DNA of 37,835 bases from CAG-177 sp964587915 (GCA_964587915.1 CAZPMK010000015.1:1-37835); one strand, 5' to 3'. Shown: positions 8,476 through 17,016, counted from the stretch's first letter. Notes: generated from the letters alone by a model not told the origin. Numbers and translations are program-made.

Positions 8476-9250
8476 ATGCCTTGTTCTTGTCTTTTATCTG
8501 CTTTATTGCTCCCTTTTCAAGGCGGGACACCTGTGCCTGTGAAATACCTATCTCCCGAGCGACTTCCATTTGAGTTTTCCCCTGCATGAAGCGTAAATAC
8601 AGAATCTTCTTTTCCCTTGCATTCAGCTCCTCCATTGCCTGTCGCATAAGAATCTCATCGAGCCAGCTTTCCTCCCCGTCGCTGTCGCCTATCTGATCCA
8701 TGACATATATCGTATCTCCTCCGTCCGAATAAACCGGTTCGTTGAGCGAAAGAGGTTCTACGATTGAATCAAGTGCTATAACGACCTCTTCCCGTTCAAT
8801 TCCAAGCTCCTTGGCAATTTCCTCGGGTGTCGGATCACGCTCTGTTTCGTTCATAAGGCGTTCTCTTACCTGCATTGCATGATAGGCGGTATCACGCAGA
8901 GAACGGCTCACTCTTACGGGATTGTTATCCCTCAAATGCCGCCGCACCTCACCGATTATCATCGGGCACGCATATGTGCTGAAGCGAACATCAAGCTCCG
9001 TATCAAAATTATCAATCGCTTTTATAAGACCTATACAGCCCACCTGAAACAAATCATCGGGATTTTCGCCCCTGTTGGAAAATCTTTTAATCACGCTCAG
9101 CACAAGTCTCAGGTTGCCCATTACCAGCTCTTCTCTCGCCTTTTTATCCCCTGCTCTTGCCTTTTTCAAAAGCTCCGTTTTTTCGCTTTCCTTCAGCACC
9201 TTGAGCTTTGCCGTGTTGACACCGCAAATTTCGACCTTGTTAAATTGCAA
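8474..9250 (-). CDS. sigG: RNA polymerase sporulation sigma factor SigG
   Basis: 258-residue sigma-70-family factor driving late forespore genes. The signature N-terminus KVEICGVNT and the long stretches NLRLVLSVIKRFSNRG, DDLFQVGCIGLIKAIDNFD and FSTYACPMIIGEVRRHLRDN (region 2), RVSRSLRD (region 3) and FMQGKTQMEVAREIGISQAQVSRLE (region 4 helix-turn-helix) closely match Bacillus SigG rather than SigF or SigE. The start codon is TTG (9248-9250), fixed by GGGGTGA six bases upstream and by alignment with the family N-terminus. That ribosome site can be paired away in the leader. It stands alone, without the sigE neighbour common in Firmicutes. Its function depends on the SpoIIIA channel, also encoded in this window. 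Confidence 0.96.
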   Translation of the reverse strand: MQFNKVEICGVNTAKLKVLKESEKTELLKKARAGDKKAREELVMGNLRLVLSVIKRFSNRGENPDDLFQVGCIGLIKAIDNFDTELDVRFSTYACPMIIGEVRRHLRDNNPVRVSRSLRDTAYHAMQVRERLMNETERDPTPEEIAKELGIEREEVVIALDSIVEPLSLNEPVYSDGGDTIYVMDQIGDSDGEESWLDEILMRQAMEELNAREKKILYLRFMQGKTQMEVAREIGISQAQVSRLEKGAIKQIKDKNKA

Positions 9251-9306
9251 GCTATCACCCCGCTGTTATTTATCGCAATAACAGTATTGCCTGTTTGCGG
9301 CGGGGT
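9251..9306 (-). promoter_or_regulatory. sigG leader able to sequester its ribosome-binding site
   Basis: In the minus-strand leader ACCCCGC (9300-9306) can pair with GCGGGGU (9257-9263), which contains the sigG ribosome site. Inside it UGUUAUU (9277-9283) pairs with AAUAACA (9264-9270), and an alternative hairpin GCAAUA-CUGU-UAUUGC (9275-9290) competes for the same bases. A Bacillus subtilis sigG leader hairpin has been reported to dampen translation (recalled, not checked); a conserved strategy is inferred. Confidence 0.5.
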
Positions 9307-9391
9307 TATTATTTGGTTTTGATTTCCGCACTTGAAATTCTGAAGCAATCCGTATTTTGCACCGCAGCGGCTCCAATGTTGCATACTTTGG

Positions 9392-9419
9392 TTGACTTTT
9401 TTCTTTAACCGTGTATAAT
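9392..9419 (+). promoter_or_regulatory. SigA-type promoter of the YdjC/ChbG deacetylase gene
   Basis: TTGACT (9392-9397) and TATAAT (9414-9419), 16 bases apart, on the plus strand. The deacetylase ATG is 54 bases past the -10, after AAGGAG. Confidence 0.8.
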
Positions 9420-9473
9420 ATAAATACAACTATATACTTTCATTGTGCTCTATGCACGGAAGGAGAAATATAA

Positions 9474-10355
9474 ATGAGCAAATACCTTGTCCTCAATGCC
9501 GACGATTTCGGTATGTGCAAATCGGCAAACGAAGCGGTTTTTGACCTGTTCAGAACGGGAAATCTGCGTTCTGCAACGATAATGATGACCTGTCCCGCAA
9601 CGGATGAAGCGGTGCAATTCTCGATTGATAATCCGCAATATCCCATAGGCGTACACACCACACTTACGAGCGAATGGAAAAAGTACCGCTGGAAGCCTCT
9701 TACCGACGGCAAAAGTCTGCTTGATCCCGAGGGATATATGTGGCCCGAAAGCGACGAAGTTGAAATGCACACAAAATATAAAGAGGTTGAAGCTGAGGTA
9801 AGGGCACAAATCGACAAGGCTCTTGCAATGGGAATGAAACCCTCTCATGTTGACAATCACATGGGCTCGCTCTACGGCAACCAAAAGGGACGTTTCTCTT
9901 TCCTTAAAATGGCATTGAGAATTTGCGGTGATTACGGCTACGGCTACAGAATGTACACCTCTGCCGACAAAAGGGTATGCCCCAAGGGAACTCCGTACTT
10001 CCTTTACAAGGCATCCACCCTGCTCTCCCGTCTGTGGGGCAAAAGATACGGCGTTCCGATGCCCGACTATCTTCTTTTCCCCGATTGGAGCGTTCCCGGA
10101 ATCAGAGACAGCTACGAGGCTTACAAGTCATACATATTAAAGGTTTGGGGCGATTTGCCCGACGGAATAACCGAAACCTATGTGCATCCGTCTGTTGAAA
10201 GTGATGAAATAAAGGGAATCACGAATTTGTGGCAATGCAGAGTTTGGGAATATGAGCTTCTCAAAGACCCCGAGATGCACCAATATCTCGCCGATCACGG
10301 CGTTGAGCTGATAAGCTACCGTGAGCTTGTTGAGATGAAAACAAAGAAAAAGTAA
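9474..10355 (+). CDS. YdjC/ChbG-family carbohydrate deacetylase
   Basis: 293-residue cytosolic enzyme of the ChbG/HopN (YdjC) family, metal-dependent deacetylases of N-acetylated sugars such as diacetylchitobiose. The metal ligands are visible as NADDFG at residues 8-13, DNHMGSLYG near 125-133 and YVHPS near 238. Full family length. A start ATG follows AAGGAG at good spacing, with a near-consensus SigA promoter upstream and a strong terminator after, so it is a monocistronic gene. The true substrate is unknown; no chitin or PTS gene adjoins. Its promoter region is shared, head to head, with sigG. Confidence 0.9.
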   Translation: MSKYLVLNADDFGMCKSANEAVFDLFRTGNLRSATIMMTCPATDEAVQFSIDNPQYPIGVHTTLTSEWKKYRWKPLTDGKSLLDPEGYMWPESDEVEMHTKYKEVEAEVRAQIDKALAMGMKPSHVDNHMGSLYGNQKGRFSFLKMALRICGDYGYGYRMYTSADKRVCPKGTPYFLYKASTLLSRLWGKRYGVPMPDYLLFPDWSVPGIRDSYEAYKSYILKVWGDLPDGITETYVHPSVESDEIKGITNLWQCRVWEYELLKDPEMHQYLADHGVELISYRELVEMKTKKK

Positions 10356-10372
10356 ATTCGCAGTAAAATTCA

Positions 10373-10396
10373 GGACCGCCGAAGCGGTCCTTTTTT
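10373..10396 (+). terminator. Rho-independent terminator of the deacetylase gene
   Basis: GGACCGC (10373-10379), tetraloop CGAA, GCGGTCC (10384-10390), then six T. A textbook plus-strand terminator 17 bases after the stop. Confidence 0.9.
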
Positions 10397-10474
10397 ATGC
10401 CTGTTTCAAAATGTCATATCATAAATATCGGAACAATCAGGTTGTTTCTGTGCATCATTTAGAGCACTTTGTTA

Positions 10475-10518
10475 AAAATCAAAAGCCGAGACCTGTGTAA
10501 AATACAAGCCTCGGCTTT
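10475..10518 (-). terminator. Terminator after the PPC-domain gene
   Basis: On minus, AAAGCCGAG (10510-10518) pairs perfectly with CTCGGCTTT (10482-10490) over a 19-base loop that has some further pairing, followed by TGATTTTTAAC. It starts 9 bases past the PPC gene stop and would end the minus-strand lipase-PPC transcript. Confidence 0.65.
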
Positions 10519-10527
10519 ACTTCGCAT

Positions 10528-10947
10528 TCAGAATTTGAACAGATTAAGTCCCGTCTGCTCCTCACGGAATCGGTCAACGGTGCCGTCAATTACGGTTATG
10601 ACCATTTCGCAGGTAGCACTGATTCTTGCTCTGTTGAGATGTCCGCCGAACACCTCTCCCTTTTCGTTACCCACGCTCATGTGCAGGTGGCTGTAATATT
10701 CTCCGTCCATTGTGTTGACGGTTCCGACAAGCGATACTATTTCAAAATCTCCGCTGAAATCATTTGCTTTGTATTCCTGCTTTTCCACGCTGTAGGTTCC
10801 CACGGTGAAGCTGTCGGTTGCACCGAGAGCCTGTATGCTTGCGAGCTTTATATTCTCCAAAAGAGATATTATTCTAAGCTGTTCGACTATCTCCTCACCT
10901 CGGTCAAGTCTTGCAACTATAGTATTTCCGAATCTTTTGTAATCCAT
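10528..10947 (-). CDS. PPC/DUF296-domain protein, putative DNA-binding
   Basis: 139 residues covering one PPC (plant and prokaryote conserved, DUF296, PF03479) domain. Key features are VARLDRGEEIVEQL at the N-terminus, HLHMSVGNEKGEVFGGHL in the middle with the family's His and Gly residues, and GTVDRFREEQTGLNLF at the end. Bacterial members form trimers with a metal-like site; the function is not known, and the DNA-binding label comes from plant AT-hook fusions. No signal peptide. The ATG at 10945-10947 has GGAG upstream. It lies 14 bases after the lipase gene stop and is probably cotranscribed with it. Confidence 0.85.
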   Translation of the reverse strand: MDYKRFGNTIVARLDRGEEIVEQLRIISLLENIKLASIQALGATDSFTVGTYSVEKQEYKANDFSGDFEIVSLVGTVNTMDGEYYSHLHMSVGNEKGEVFGGHLNRARISATCEMVITVIDGTVDRFREEQTGLNLFKF

Positions 10948-10961
10948 GTTGTTCTCCGTTT

Positions 10962-12839
10962 CTATTCAAACCACGATGTCACGGTATTATACAGGCACTC
11001 CGCACTCTTGTGAAGCGAGAGCTTTCTCAATGCACCGTAGACAAATTCGGGGAGCACGGCTTCCAATTTTCCCGTGTATTGCTTTTCGGTAAGAGCGCTT
11101 GAATTTTTCTTCGCCTCTCCGTTCATAAGAGTAATATCAAGCTCTGTCGTACACAGCGGATTTATGCTTCCGATTTTTATGTAATTCACGGTAAGGCGGG
11201 AATAAACCGAGCCGAGCTTCGGGATATCTCCGTCAAACGGAATCTCGACACTTTTACCCGGTGCGATTATCGCAGAGGTCAACGCCTTGAATCTCAGCTC
11301 AACACCGTCACAAATAACCGAAAGGACTTTAATATAATTATCCGTGCTGAGATTTTTTACGACAAGTGCAGTATCTCTGCCCGTCAAATAAGCCGTACCG
11401 CTGTTGTTGAAAGAAAGTCCCAGCGTTCGGTAGCTGTTGTTTGATCGGGCAAATTGCGGATATTTCGCATCGGAATAAACATCCTTTATATCATCTGTCA
11501 AAAGCAAAGCGGTGACAAGGGAGCGTGTATATTCCTCATAATAATACTGTCCGTGATAATGACCCTCAACAAACCAAGTGTTTTCGGGCAAATATGCAGA
11601 TGAAGCGTCAATTTCCATAGAGGGTGAAACATGATTGTGGCTTTTGTCGGTACAAACAATACCCGCTCCGGTATATCCGTCGGGAAAACGCTTTCCCAAG
11701 GGAGCAGTTAAAGCTCCGCTCACGCCGCTTGCGGGAAGTACGACATCGCCGTTCAAATCGCCGCCGAGAGCAAGCTGACTGCCCGTGCCGCAAATTATTG
11801 ATATCTGCGTTCCCGAGGCACGGCATTTTTCAAAGGTTGCGGTCAAATTCGGCATAACCTCATTGTGGATTATGTCGGTATTTTTGATGAGACGGGCATT
11901 TTCTTCGGAATCCAAAAGCTCCGATTTCAATTCTTCATAGGTTGCCTGAGAACACAGAGACCATATGCTGCCCCAATTCTTGATTATATCCCTAAGACCC
12001 AAGCACATGGAGCTTGCAAAGCGGCTGAGCCACTCTGCTCTGTCCTCATCGAAAATTCTCGAAAAATTCGCAGCTCCGGAAAGTGCCGTTTCCGCAAAGG
12101 ATATTATTGATTTTTCCGCAAGCTCCACATCACCGTGAAAGATTCTTTCGGGAATATTCGTTCCGCCCAAGGCGGGTACGCTCAGCACCGCTCTGTCAAC
12201 AAATCTCTCTCCGTAAAGCGTAAGATAGGTCGAGACGATGAGTCCGCCGTAGCTGAGTGCAAACAGCTTTACCTTGTCGGCACCGGTATATTCTCTGACA
12301 TCTTCGATGAATTTTCCAAGCTCCTCGGCAAGAGTGACGGCATCAAGTCGTGAATCGTATTGAAAACAAAAGAGCCTTGAAGCATCGGTATTCTCTGCCA
12401 CGTACTCGCAGAAATTCCGTTCGTAAATATAATCGCTTGCGTTTTCGAGCATATAGGCAATGTTATTGACTGTGGGGTCGTTCGGATAATGCTCAACCGG
12501 CAGTACCGATGAACCGTCGGGGTTACACATCAGCTTTTCCATTATCTGTGAAGCACTTGTGCCGACTCTTTCTCCGAACTGCTCAACGCCACCGGTAACC
12601 GCTCCTGCGGCGGAGGATAAAAAGCCCCTTAAATCGCTTCTTAATTTGCCTGTTATCGACGATGCGTTAAGCCCCCATACCTTTTCTTGTTCCTGCGTTC
12701 CGAAATCGGTAAAAAGCTGAGAGCACATAAAGCCGGAAATCAGAATGACGGGGCTTTCGGGTTCAGCGGCAAAGGCGGAAAGACAGCAGGAGGAAATAAG
12801 CATCACCGCACAAAGTATTATGCTTATTATTTTTTTCAT
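10962..12839 (-). CDS. Secreted alpha/beta-hydrolase, LCAT/lipase-like
   Basis: 625 residues with a clear Sec signal peptide (MKK, hydrophobic core, AFAAEP), so exported. After the signal comes PVILISGFMCS, the oxyanion-side strand, and near residue 195 the nucleophile elbow ALSYGG (GxSxG-like) followed by VDRAVLSVPALGG, as in lecithin:cholesterol acyltransferase-like and group I lipases. A candidate catalytic Asp/His pair lies near 390-415 (TDKSHNHVSPS). The last 150 residues are beta-rich, perhaps an Ig-like domain, without a recognised motif. The lipid or ester substrate is unknown. Its ribosome site (GGAG, 11 bases from ATG) is weak and overlaps one arm of a 12-bp dyad in the promoter, suggesting tight control. 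Confidence 0.8.
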   Translation of the reverse strand: MKKIISIILCAVMLISSCCLSAFAAEPESPVILISGFMCSQLFTDFGTQEQEKVWGLNASSITGKLRSDLRGFLSSAAGAVTGGVEQFGERVGTSASQIMEKLMCNPDGSSVLPVEHYPNDPTVNNIAYMLENASDYIYERNFCEYVAENTDASRLFCFQYDSRLDAVTLAEELGKFIEDVREYTGADKVKLFALSYGGLIVSTYLTLYGERFVDRAVLSVPALGGTNIPERIFHGDVELAEKSIISFAETALSGAANFSRIFDEDRAEWLSRFASSMCLGLRDIIKNWGSIWSLCSQATYEELKSELLDSEENARLIKNTDIIHNEVMPNLTATFEKCRASGTQISIICGTGSQLALGGDLNGDVVLPASGVSGALTAPLGKRFPDGYTGAGIVCTDKSHNHVSPSMEIDASSAYLPENTWFVEGHYHGQYYYEEYTRSLVTALLLTDDIKDVYSDAKYPQFARSNNSYRTLGLSFNNSGTAYLTGRDTALVVKNLSTDNYIKVLSVICDGVELRFKALTSAIIAPGKSVEIPFDGDIPKLGSVYSRLTVNYIKIGSINPLCTTELDITLMNGEAKKNSSALTEKQYTGKLEAVLPEFVYGALRKLSLHKSAECLYNTVTSWFE

Positions 12840-12840
12840 A

Positions 12841-12905
12841 TGTGTCCGTTCTCCGTGTCCGTGTTTTTCTAATTATATTCTATCACACGGACACGGGCGT
12901 TTCAA
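12841..12905 (-). promoter_or_regulatory. Lipase promoter with 12-bp perfect inverted repeat (putative operator)
   Basis: On minus, TTGAAA (12900-12905) and TAGAAT (12877-12882) are 17 bases apart. CCGTGTCCGTGT occurs at 12853-12864 and its exact reverse complement at 12885-12896. One arm fills the -35/-10 spacer, the other lies just past the expected start of transcription. Arm centres are 32 bp apart, about three helical turns. A third partial copy, GTGTCCGT, is at 12842-12849. Neither strand has a U-run after the dyad, so an operator is more likely than a terminator. Confidence 0.6.
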
Positions 12906-12941
12906 TGGGTTTTTGTTAAAAGTTTATTACAATTGCAGTTG

Positions 12942-14633
12942 TTAAAACAGCTCTTTTTCAAGCTCCGATATAATTTCAGCCGTTTCCGTTGCAACCTCGG
13001 CAAGAGCATTCCGCTCAAACGGAGAATTAAGACCCGCTTCCTCAATAAGGGTATCAAGCGAAACACCGCCCGTCTTTTTAAGGAACGCAACATATTTTTC
13101 AAGAGCATCATCAAAATCTTTTCTCGAAAGTCCGAGGAAGCCGAGAGCGACACACTGTGCTATGCAGTAGTCGATATAGTAAAACGGGCTTTCATAAATG
13201 TGCATTTGATACTGCCAGCGTGTGCCGTTTTCGAGATACGGGATACCCTCGAAAGAGAGGTACGGTCTGTATCTTTCTTCTAATTTCAAATATTCATTTT
13301 TACGCTCATCGGGTGTCAGCTCGGGATTTTCGTATACAATATGCTGAAATTCATCCACGATAACGCCGTATGGAATGAAAGAAAGTGCATCAACTATATG
13401 CTTGTAGCGATATTTATCCGCCGACTTGCCGAAAAAGGAATCCATATATTTATGGCAGAGAAATTCCATGCTCATGCTGTGGCATTCGTGAGTCTCCATG
13501 CCCGTGGGATAATCGGGTTCGGCGTACTTAAACATATAATCTGCTGCAAGTGCATGACCGAATTCGTGCGTGATAACGTCAATATCTCCGCTTGTGCCGT
13601 TGAAATTTGCAAGGATGAACGGCTGTTTGTATTTCGGGAAGGTGGTACAGTAGCCGCCGCCGAATTTGCCGTCTCTCGCTTCAACGTCAAACGCCTCGGC
13701 ATCAAGCATACGCTGCATAAAATCGCCGATTTCGGGCTTCATGTCGTTATACATCGCAAGGGCATTTTTGAATATTTCCTCGGTGCCGATAACAGGTCTC
13801 GGCATTTCGCCGCTCACGCTTATCGCATCGTCGTAATACATTATCCTGTCGAGCTTCAGTCTGCTTTTGATTCGCTCCTTGAGGCTTGCGACGGCAGGAA
13901 CAATGTCCTTTTCAACGCTTTTACGGAATGCGGCAACCATTTTTTCGTCGTAATCGACTCTGCCCATACGGTAATATCCAAGCTCGACAAAATTTTTATA
14001 ACCGAGCTTTCGGGCGATTCGGGTACGAATTTTTACAAGACCGTCAAATATTTCATCGAATGTATCTGCATTTGCCTGCATGGTTTTCCCTATGGCTTCT
14101 GCGGCTCTTTTACGGATTTCTCGGCTGTCATCCTCCAATTTTCCACGCAGAACGGAAAGAGGCATTTTTTCTCCGTCAAACTCAAAGGCAAGCTCACCCA
14201 TGAATTTTGAATAGCGTGTGACAAGGGCATTTTCTGCCTGCAAATCCTCGATAACCTCGGGAGAAAAGGTTTTGAGCGACATCTCAAACTCCTTGAAAAC
14301 TCTCGGATTTATCAGTTTTTCCGCTTCGGCTCTGTGTGGTGAAGCAAGCATGGCTTTTTTATATTCGTTATCAATTTCCGTGAACAGCGGCATGGCGTTA
14401 TCGTAATAATCCATCTCCGCGTTATAAAATTCATCTCTTGTATTGAGCGTGAATCTGCAATTTGCAAGCGAGCAAGCCGTTTCGATTTCTTCGCTCAGCT
14501 TGTTGTATTTATCTCTTGCCGCTTTAAGCTCCTCGGCAGAGCCCGCCGTCTTTATCTCGTCAATAATTTTGTCGGCGTGCTTTCTTGCGTATTCAACCGT
14601 AATTCTCTCATACGGCATTTCCGAAACTTTCAT
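12942..14633 (-). CDS. M3-family oligoendopeptidase (PepF-like)
   Basis: 563-residue cytosolic zinc metallopeptidase cleaving short peptides. The active-site HExxH is in ITHEFGHALAADY (near residue 370) and the third ligand Glu in METHECHSMSMEF (about 25 residues on); the helical N-terminal two thirds and SFEGIPYLENGTRWQYQMHIYESPFYYIDY substrate-binding segment near the C-terminus match the M3 family. Start is the ATG at 14631-14633 with GGGGGAG upstream; ten upstream in-frame codons lack a ribosome site. It has its own promoter and is separated from the lipase gene by that gene's promoter. Confidence 0.92.
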   Translation of the reverse strand: MKVSEMPYERITVEYARKHADKIIDEIKTAGSAEELKAARDKYNKLSEEIETACSLANCRFTLNTRDEFYNAEMDYYDNAMPLFTEIDNEYKKAMLASPHRAEAEKLINPRVFKEFEMSLKTFSPEVIEDLQAENALVTRYSKFMGELAFEFDGEKMPLSVLRGKLEDDSREIRKRAAEAIGKTMQANADTFDEIFDGLVKIRTRIARKLGYKNFVELGYYRMGRVDYDEKMVAAFRKSVEKDIVPAVASLKERIKSRLKLDRIMYYDDAISVSGEMPRPVIGTEEIFKNALAMYNDMKPEIGDFMQRMLDAEAFDVEARDGKFGGGYCTTFPKYKQPFILANFNGTSGDIDVITHEFGHALAADYMFKYAEPDYPTGMETHECHSMSMEFLCHKYMDSFFGKSADKYRYKHIVDALSFIPYGVIVDEFQHIVYENPELTPDERKNEYLKLEERYRPYLSFEGIPYLENGTRWQYQMHIYESPFYYIDYCIAQCVALGFLGLSRKDFDDALEKYVAFLKKTGGVSLDTLIEEAGLNSPFERNALAEVATETAEIISELEKELF

Positions 14634-14667
14634 CAAAGCTCCCCCTTTTGTAATATTTATCATTTAC

Positions 14668-14697
14668 AGTATACTATATAAAGGTGTGTAAATACAA
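14668..14697 (-). promoter_or_regulatory. SigA-type promoter of the oligoendopeptidase gene
   Basis: On minus, TTGTAT (14692-14697) and TATACT (14668-14673) with 18 bases between, 34 bases before the start codon. Confidence 0.6.
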
Positions 14698-14723
14698 CCG
14701 TAAAATTCATTTGAGAGCGTATA

Positions 14724-14761
14724 AATCAAAGAATCCCGAGGAGCGATTGCTTTCGGGATTC
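14724..14761 (-). terminator. Terminator of the tyrS-hydrolase unit
   Basis: On minus, GAATCCCGA (14753-14761) pairs perfectly with TCGGGATTC (14731-14739) over 13 bases, then TTTGATTTAT. It begins 7 bases past the alpha/beta-hydrolase stop. Confidence 0.75.
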
Positions 14762-14768
14762 CGTATTT

Positions 14769-15749
14769 TTATGCTGATTTTTCGGCGTTCTGCGGTTCAA
14801 AGTATTTAGAAATAAACGCCGTAACCTTGTTCCAATAAAGCTCTGTATCCTCAAAGACGGCATTTGCATGGAATGCCTTGGGAACGGTAAGCATTCCCTT
14901 ATCGGGAGCGGAGCACGCTTCAAACAGCGGCTTCATCATGGCGTAGGGTACAAAATCATCCTCACCGCCGTGAATAAAGAAGGTGGGCGTTTTTGAATGT
15001 GATACCGCATCAATGGGTGAACAGCTCTTGAAGTCAAAATTCCTGCGCAATTTTGAAACCGTATTTGCCGCGGTAAGGAACGGGAACACGGGTAAATGCA
15101 ACATTTCCTTTATCTGGGAGACATATTCCTCCCAACAGCTGGTATATCCGCAGTCGGCAACGGCAACAACAACGTTCTTCGGCAGCTTTTCGCCGGTGAC
15201 GAGCATGGTTGTTGCACTTCCCATAGAAACGCCGTGAAGAAGAATTTGAGCCGATTTATCAAGCTCTATGGCATAATCAATCCAATCAAGAATTATGTAA
15301 CGGTCATAATAGCCCATGGAGCAGTGGGTTCTTTTATCCGAACCGTGACCTACCATATGCGGCATGATGACGTTAAAGCCCATTGTGTGATATTTCCATG
15401 CATAATGTGCCATGCTTCTCGGACCTGCGGTATAACCGTGAATGACTATCGCCCATTTTCCGCAGTCCTCATCGGCAAGAATGACCTTTGCACGGGTATC
15501 CTTTCCGATTCTTGACGGGATAACGGTATCAGCTATGCCGAGGCTGTCGTACCACTTACAGGCATCCTGATAAACCTTGCAGTTGTCGTAAAATTCCTTT
15601 TCCTCGGGCTTATCGAAAAGACCCGTTTTTCCTATGAGCTTATTCACATTGATATTGAGCACGCACTCGTAGGCAATTTCACCTATTGCAAGGTATCCTG
15701 CACCGATACCCGCGGCAGCTCGCATCGCTCTTTTTACAGCCTTCTTCAT
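14769..15749 (-). CDS. Alpha/beta-hydrolase, membrane-anchored or exported (YqkD-like)
   Basis: 326 residues. The N-terminus (positive charges, then AAAGIGAGYLAIGEIAY) may be a membrane anchor or uncleaved signal. Catalytic elements: HGYTAG oxyanion loop near 104, nucleophile HGVSMGSA near 170, acid Asp in HGGEDDFVP near 268 and base His in KAFHANAV near 297. The pattern is that of serine esterases and peptidases grouped with YqkD; the substrate is unknown. Ribosome site AAAGGAGAG is well placed. It starts 43 bases after tyrS with no terminator or promoter between, so it probably shares the Tyr T-box-controlled transcript. Confidence 0.85.
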   Translation of the reverse strand: MKKAVKRAMRAAAGIGAGYLAIGEIAYECVLNINVNKLIGKTGLFDKPEEKEFYDNCKVYQDACKWYDSLGIADTVIPSRIGKDTRAKVILADEDCGKWAIVIHGYTAGPRSMAHYAWKYHTMGFNVIMPHMVGHGSDKRTHCSMGYYDRYIILDWIDYAIELDKSAQILLHGVSMGSATTMLVTGEKLPKNVVVAVADCGYTSCWEEYVSQIKEMLHLPVFPFLTAANTVSKLRRNFDFKSCSPIDAVSHSKTPTFFIHGGEDDFVPYAMMKPLFEACSAPDKGMLTVPKAFHANAVFEDTELYWNKVTAFISKYFEPQNAEKSA

Positions 15750-15792
15750 GAAACATCTCTCCTTTCCGATTCTTATTTTCTCTCTTTATGAT

Positions 15793-17016
15793 TTACGCTT
15801 CCACCTTGTGGAAAATCTTTTTGCCCTTCTTGATGACTATCGGCTTTTCGGCAAGTGCCGCCTGAGTAAAGCTCATTGCGATATCGGTAACCTTTGCATC
15901 GTCAACCGAAACGCCGCCCTGCTCGACAAGTCTTCTGCCCTCGCCTCTTGACTTCGTTATGCCCGTCTTAATAAGAACGGCAAGAATATCAATCGCTCCG
16001 TCGGTGAAATCCTCTGCTTCGAGCTTGGTGGAGGGCATATTGTCAAGATCGCCCGCACCGCTGAAGAGTGCTCTCGCCGCCGTCTGAGCCTTCTGTGCTT
16101 CCTCCTCGCCGTGAACGAGCTTTGTAAGCTCAAAGGCAAGAATTTCTTTTGCGGTATTGAGCTGACTGCCCTCCCATGAATCCATCTTGTCGATTTCTTC
16201 AATGGGAATAAAGGTAAGCATACGAATGCACTTGAGAACATCGCTGTCCGCAACATTACGCCAATACTGATAAAACTCGTAGGGTGAGGTCTTGTTGGGA
16301 TCGAGCCATACGGCGTTACCTGCCGTTTTGCCCATTTTCTTGCCCTGCGAATCGGTAAGCAGGGTTATGGTCATGGCGTGTGCATCCTTGCCGAGCTTCT
16401 TTCTTATAAGCTCAGTACCGCCGAGCATATTCGACCACTGGTCATCGCCGCCGAACTGCATATTGCAGTCGTAATTCTTGAACAGATAGTAGAAATCGTA
16501 GCTCTGCATTATCATGTAGTTGAACTCAAAGAAGGAAAGTCCCTTTTCCATTCTCTGCTTATAGCATTCGGCTCTGAGCATATTGTTGACCGAGAAGCAA
16601 GCACCGACCTCTCTGAGAACCTCAACATAATTGAGGTTGAGAAGCCAATCGGCGTTATTCACCATTTGAGCCTTGCCCTCGCCGAATTCGATGAAACGCT
16701 CCATCTGACGCTTGAAGCATTCGGCATTGTGCTGAATGTCCTCTATGGTAAGCATCTTTCTCATGTCGGTACGACCGCTCGGATCGCCTATCATCGTCGT
16801 GCCGCCTCCGATAAGTGCAATGGGGGTGTTACCCGCCATCTGGAGACGCTTCATAAGCGTGAGAGCCATGAAATGTCCTGCGGTAAGGCTGTCTGCCGTG
16901 CAATCAAAGCCGATGTAGAACTTTGCTTTTCCGCTGTTGACAAGCTCTCTGATTTCGCTTTCGTTTGTTACCTGTGCAATAAGTCCTCTTGCAACAAGTT
17001 CTTCGTAAATCTGCAT
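15793..17016 (-). CDS. tyrS: Tyrosyl-tRNA synthetase
   Basis: 407-residue class I aminoacyl-tRNA synthetase charging tRNA-Tyr. FYIGFDCTADSLTAGHFMAL (about 32-51) holds the HIGH equivalent (AGHF), GGGTTMIGDPSGR and MQFGGDDQWSNM line the tyrosine and ATP pocket, KKMGKT near 230 is the KMSKS loop, and the C-terminal 60 residues form an S4-like RNA-binding domain. The AGHF/KMGKT form is the bacterial TyrRS type with the longer family layout. Start is the ATG at 17014-17016 after GGGAG; an in-frame TTG upstream precedes that ribosome site. A full tyrosine T-box leader precedes it, so expression should rise when uncharged tRNA-Tyr builds up. Confidence 0.97.
   Translation of the reverse strand: MQIYEELVARGLIAQVTNESEIRELVNSGKAKFYIGFDCTADSLTAGHFMALTLMKRLQMAGNTPIALIGGGTTMIGDPSGRTDMRKMLTIEDIQHNAECFKRQMERFIEFGEGKAQMVNNADWLLNLNYVEVLREVGACFSVNNMLRAECYKQRMEKGLSFFEFNYMIMQSYDFYYLFKNYDCNMQFGGDDQWSNMLGGTELIRKKLGKDAHAMTITLLTDSQGKKMGKTAGNAVWLDPNKTSPYEFYQYWRNVADSDVLKCIRMLTFIPIEEIDKMDSWEGSQLNTAKEILAFELTKLVHGEEEAQKAQTAARALFSGAGDLDNMPSTKLEAEDFTDGAIDILAVLIKTGITKSRGEGRRLVEQGGVSVDDAKVTDIAMSFTQAALAEKPIVIKKGKKIFHKVEA

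Noticed and set aside
9307..9400. SigF or SigG promoter for sigG
   Set aside because: I compared the region with the SigF and SigG consensus on minus. Partial matches had wrong spacing or missing core bases, so no promoter is called.
13341..14210. Plus-strand open frame of 289 codons
   Set aside because: Fully antisense to the M3 peptidase, which has clear motifs; composition is that of a shadow frame.
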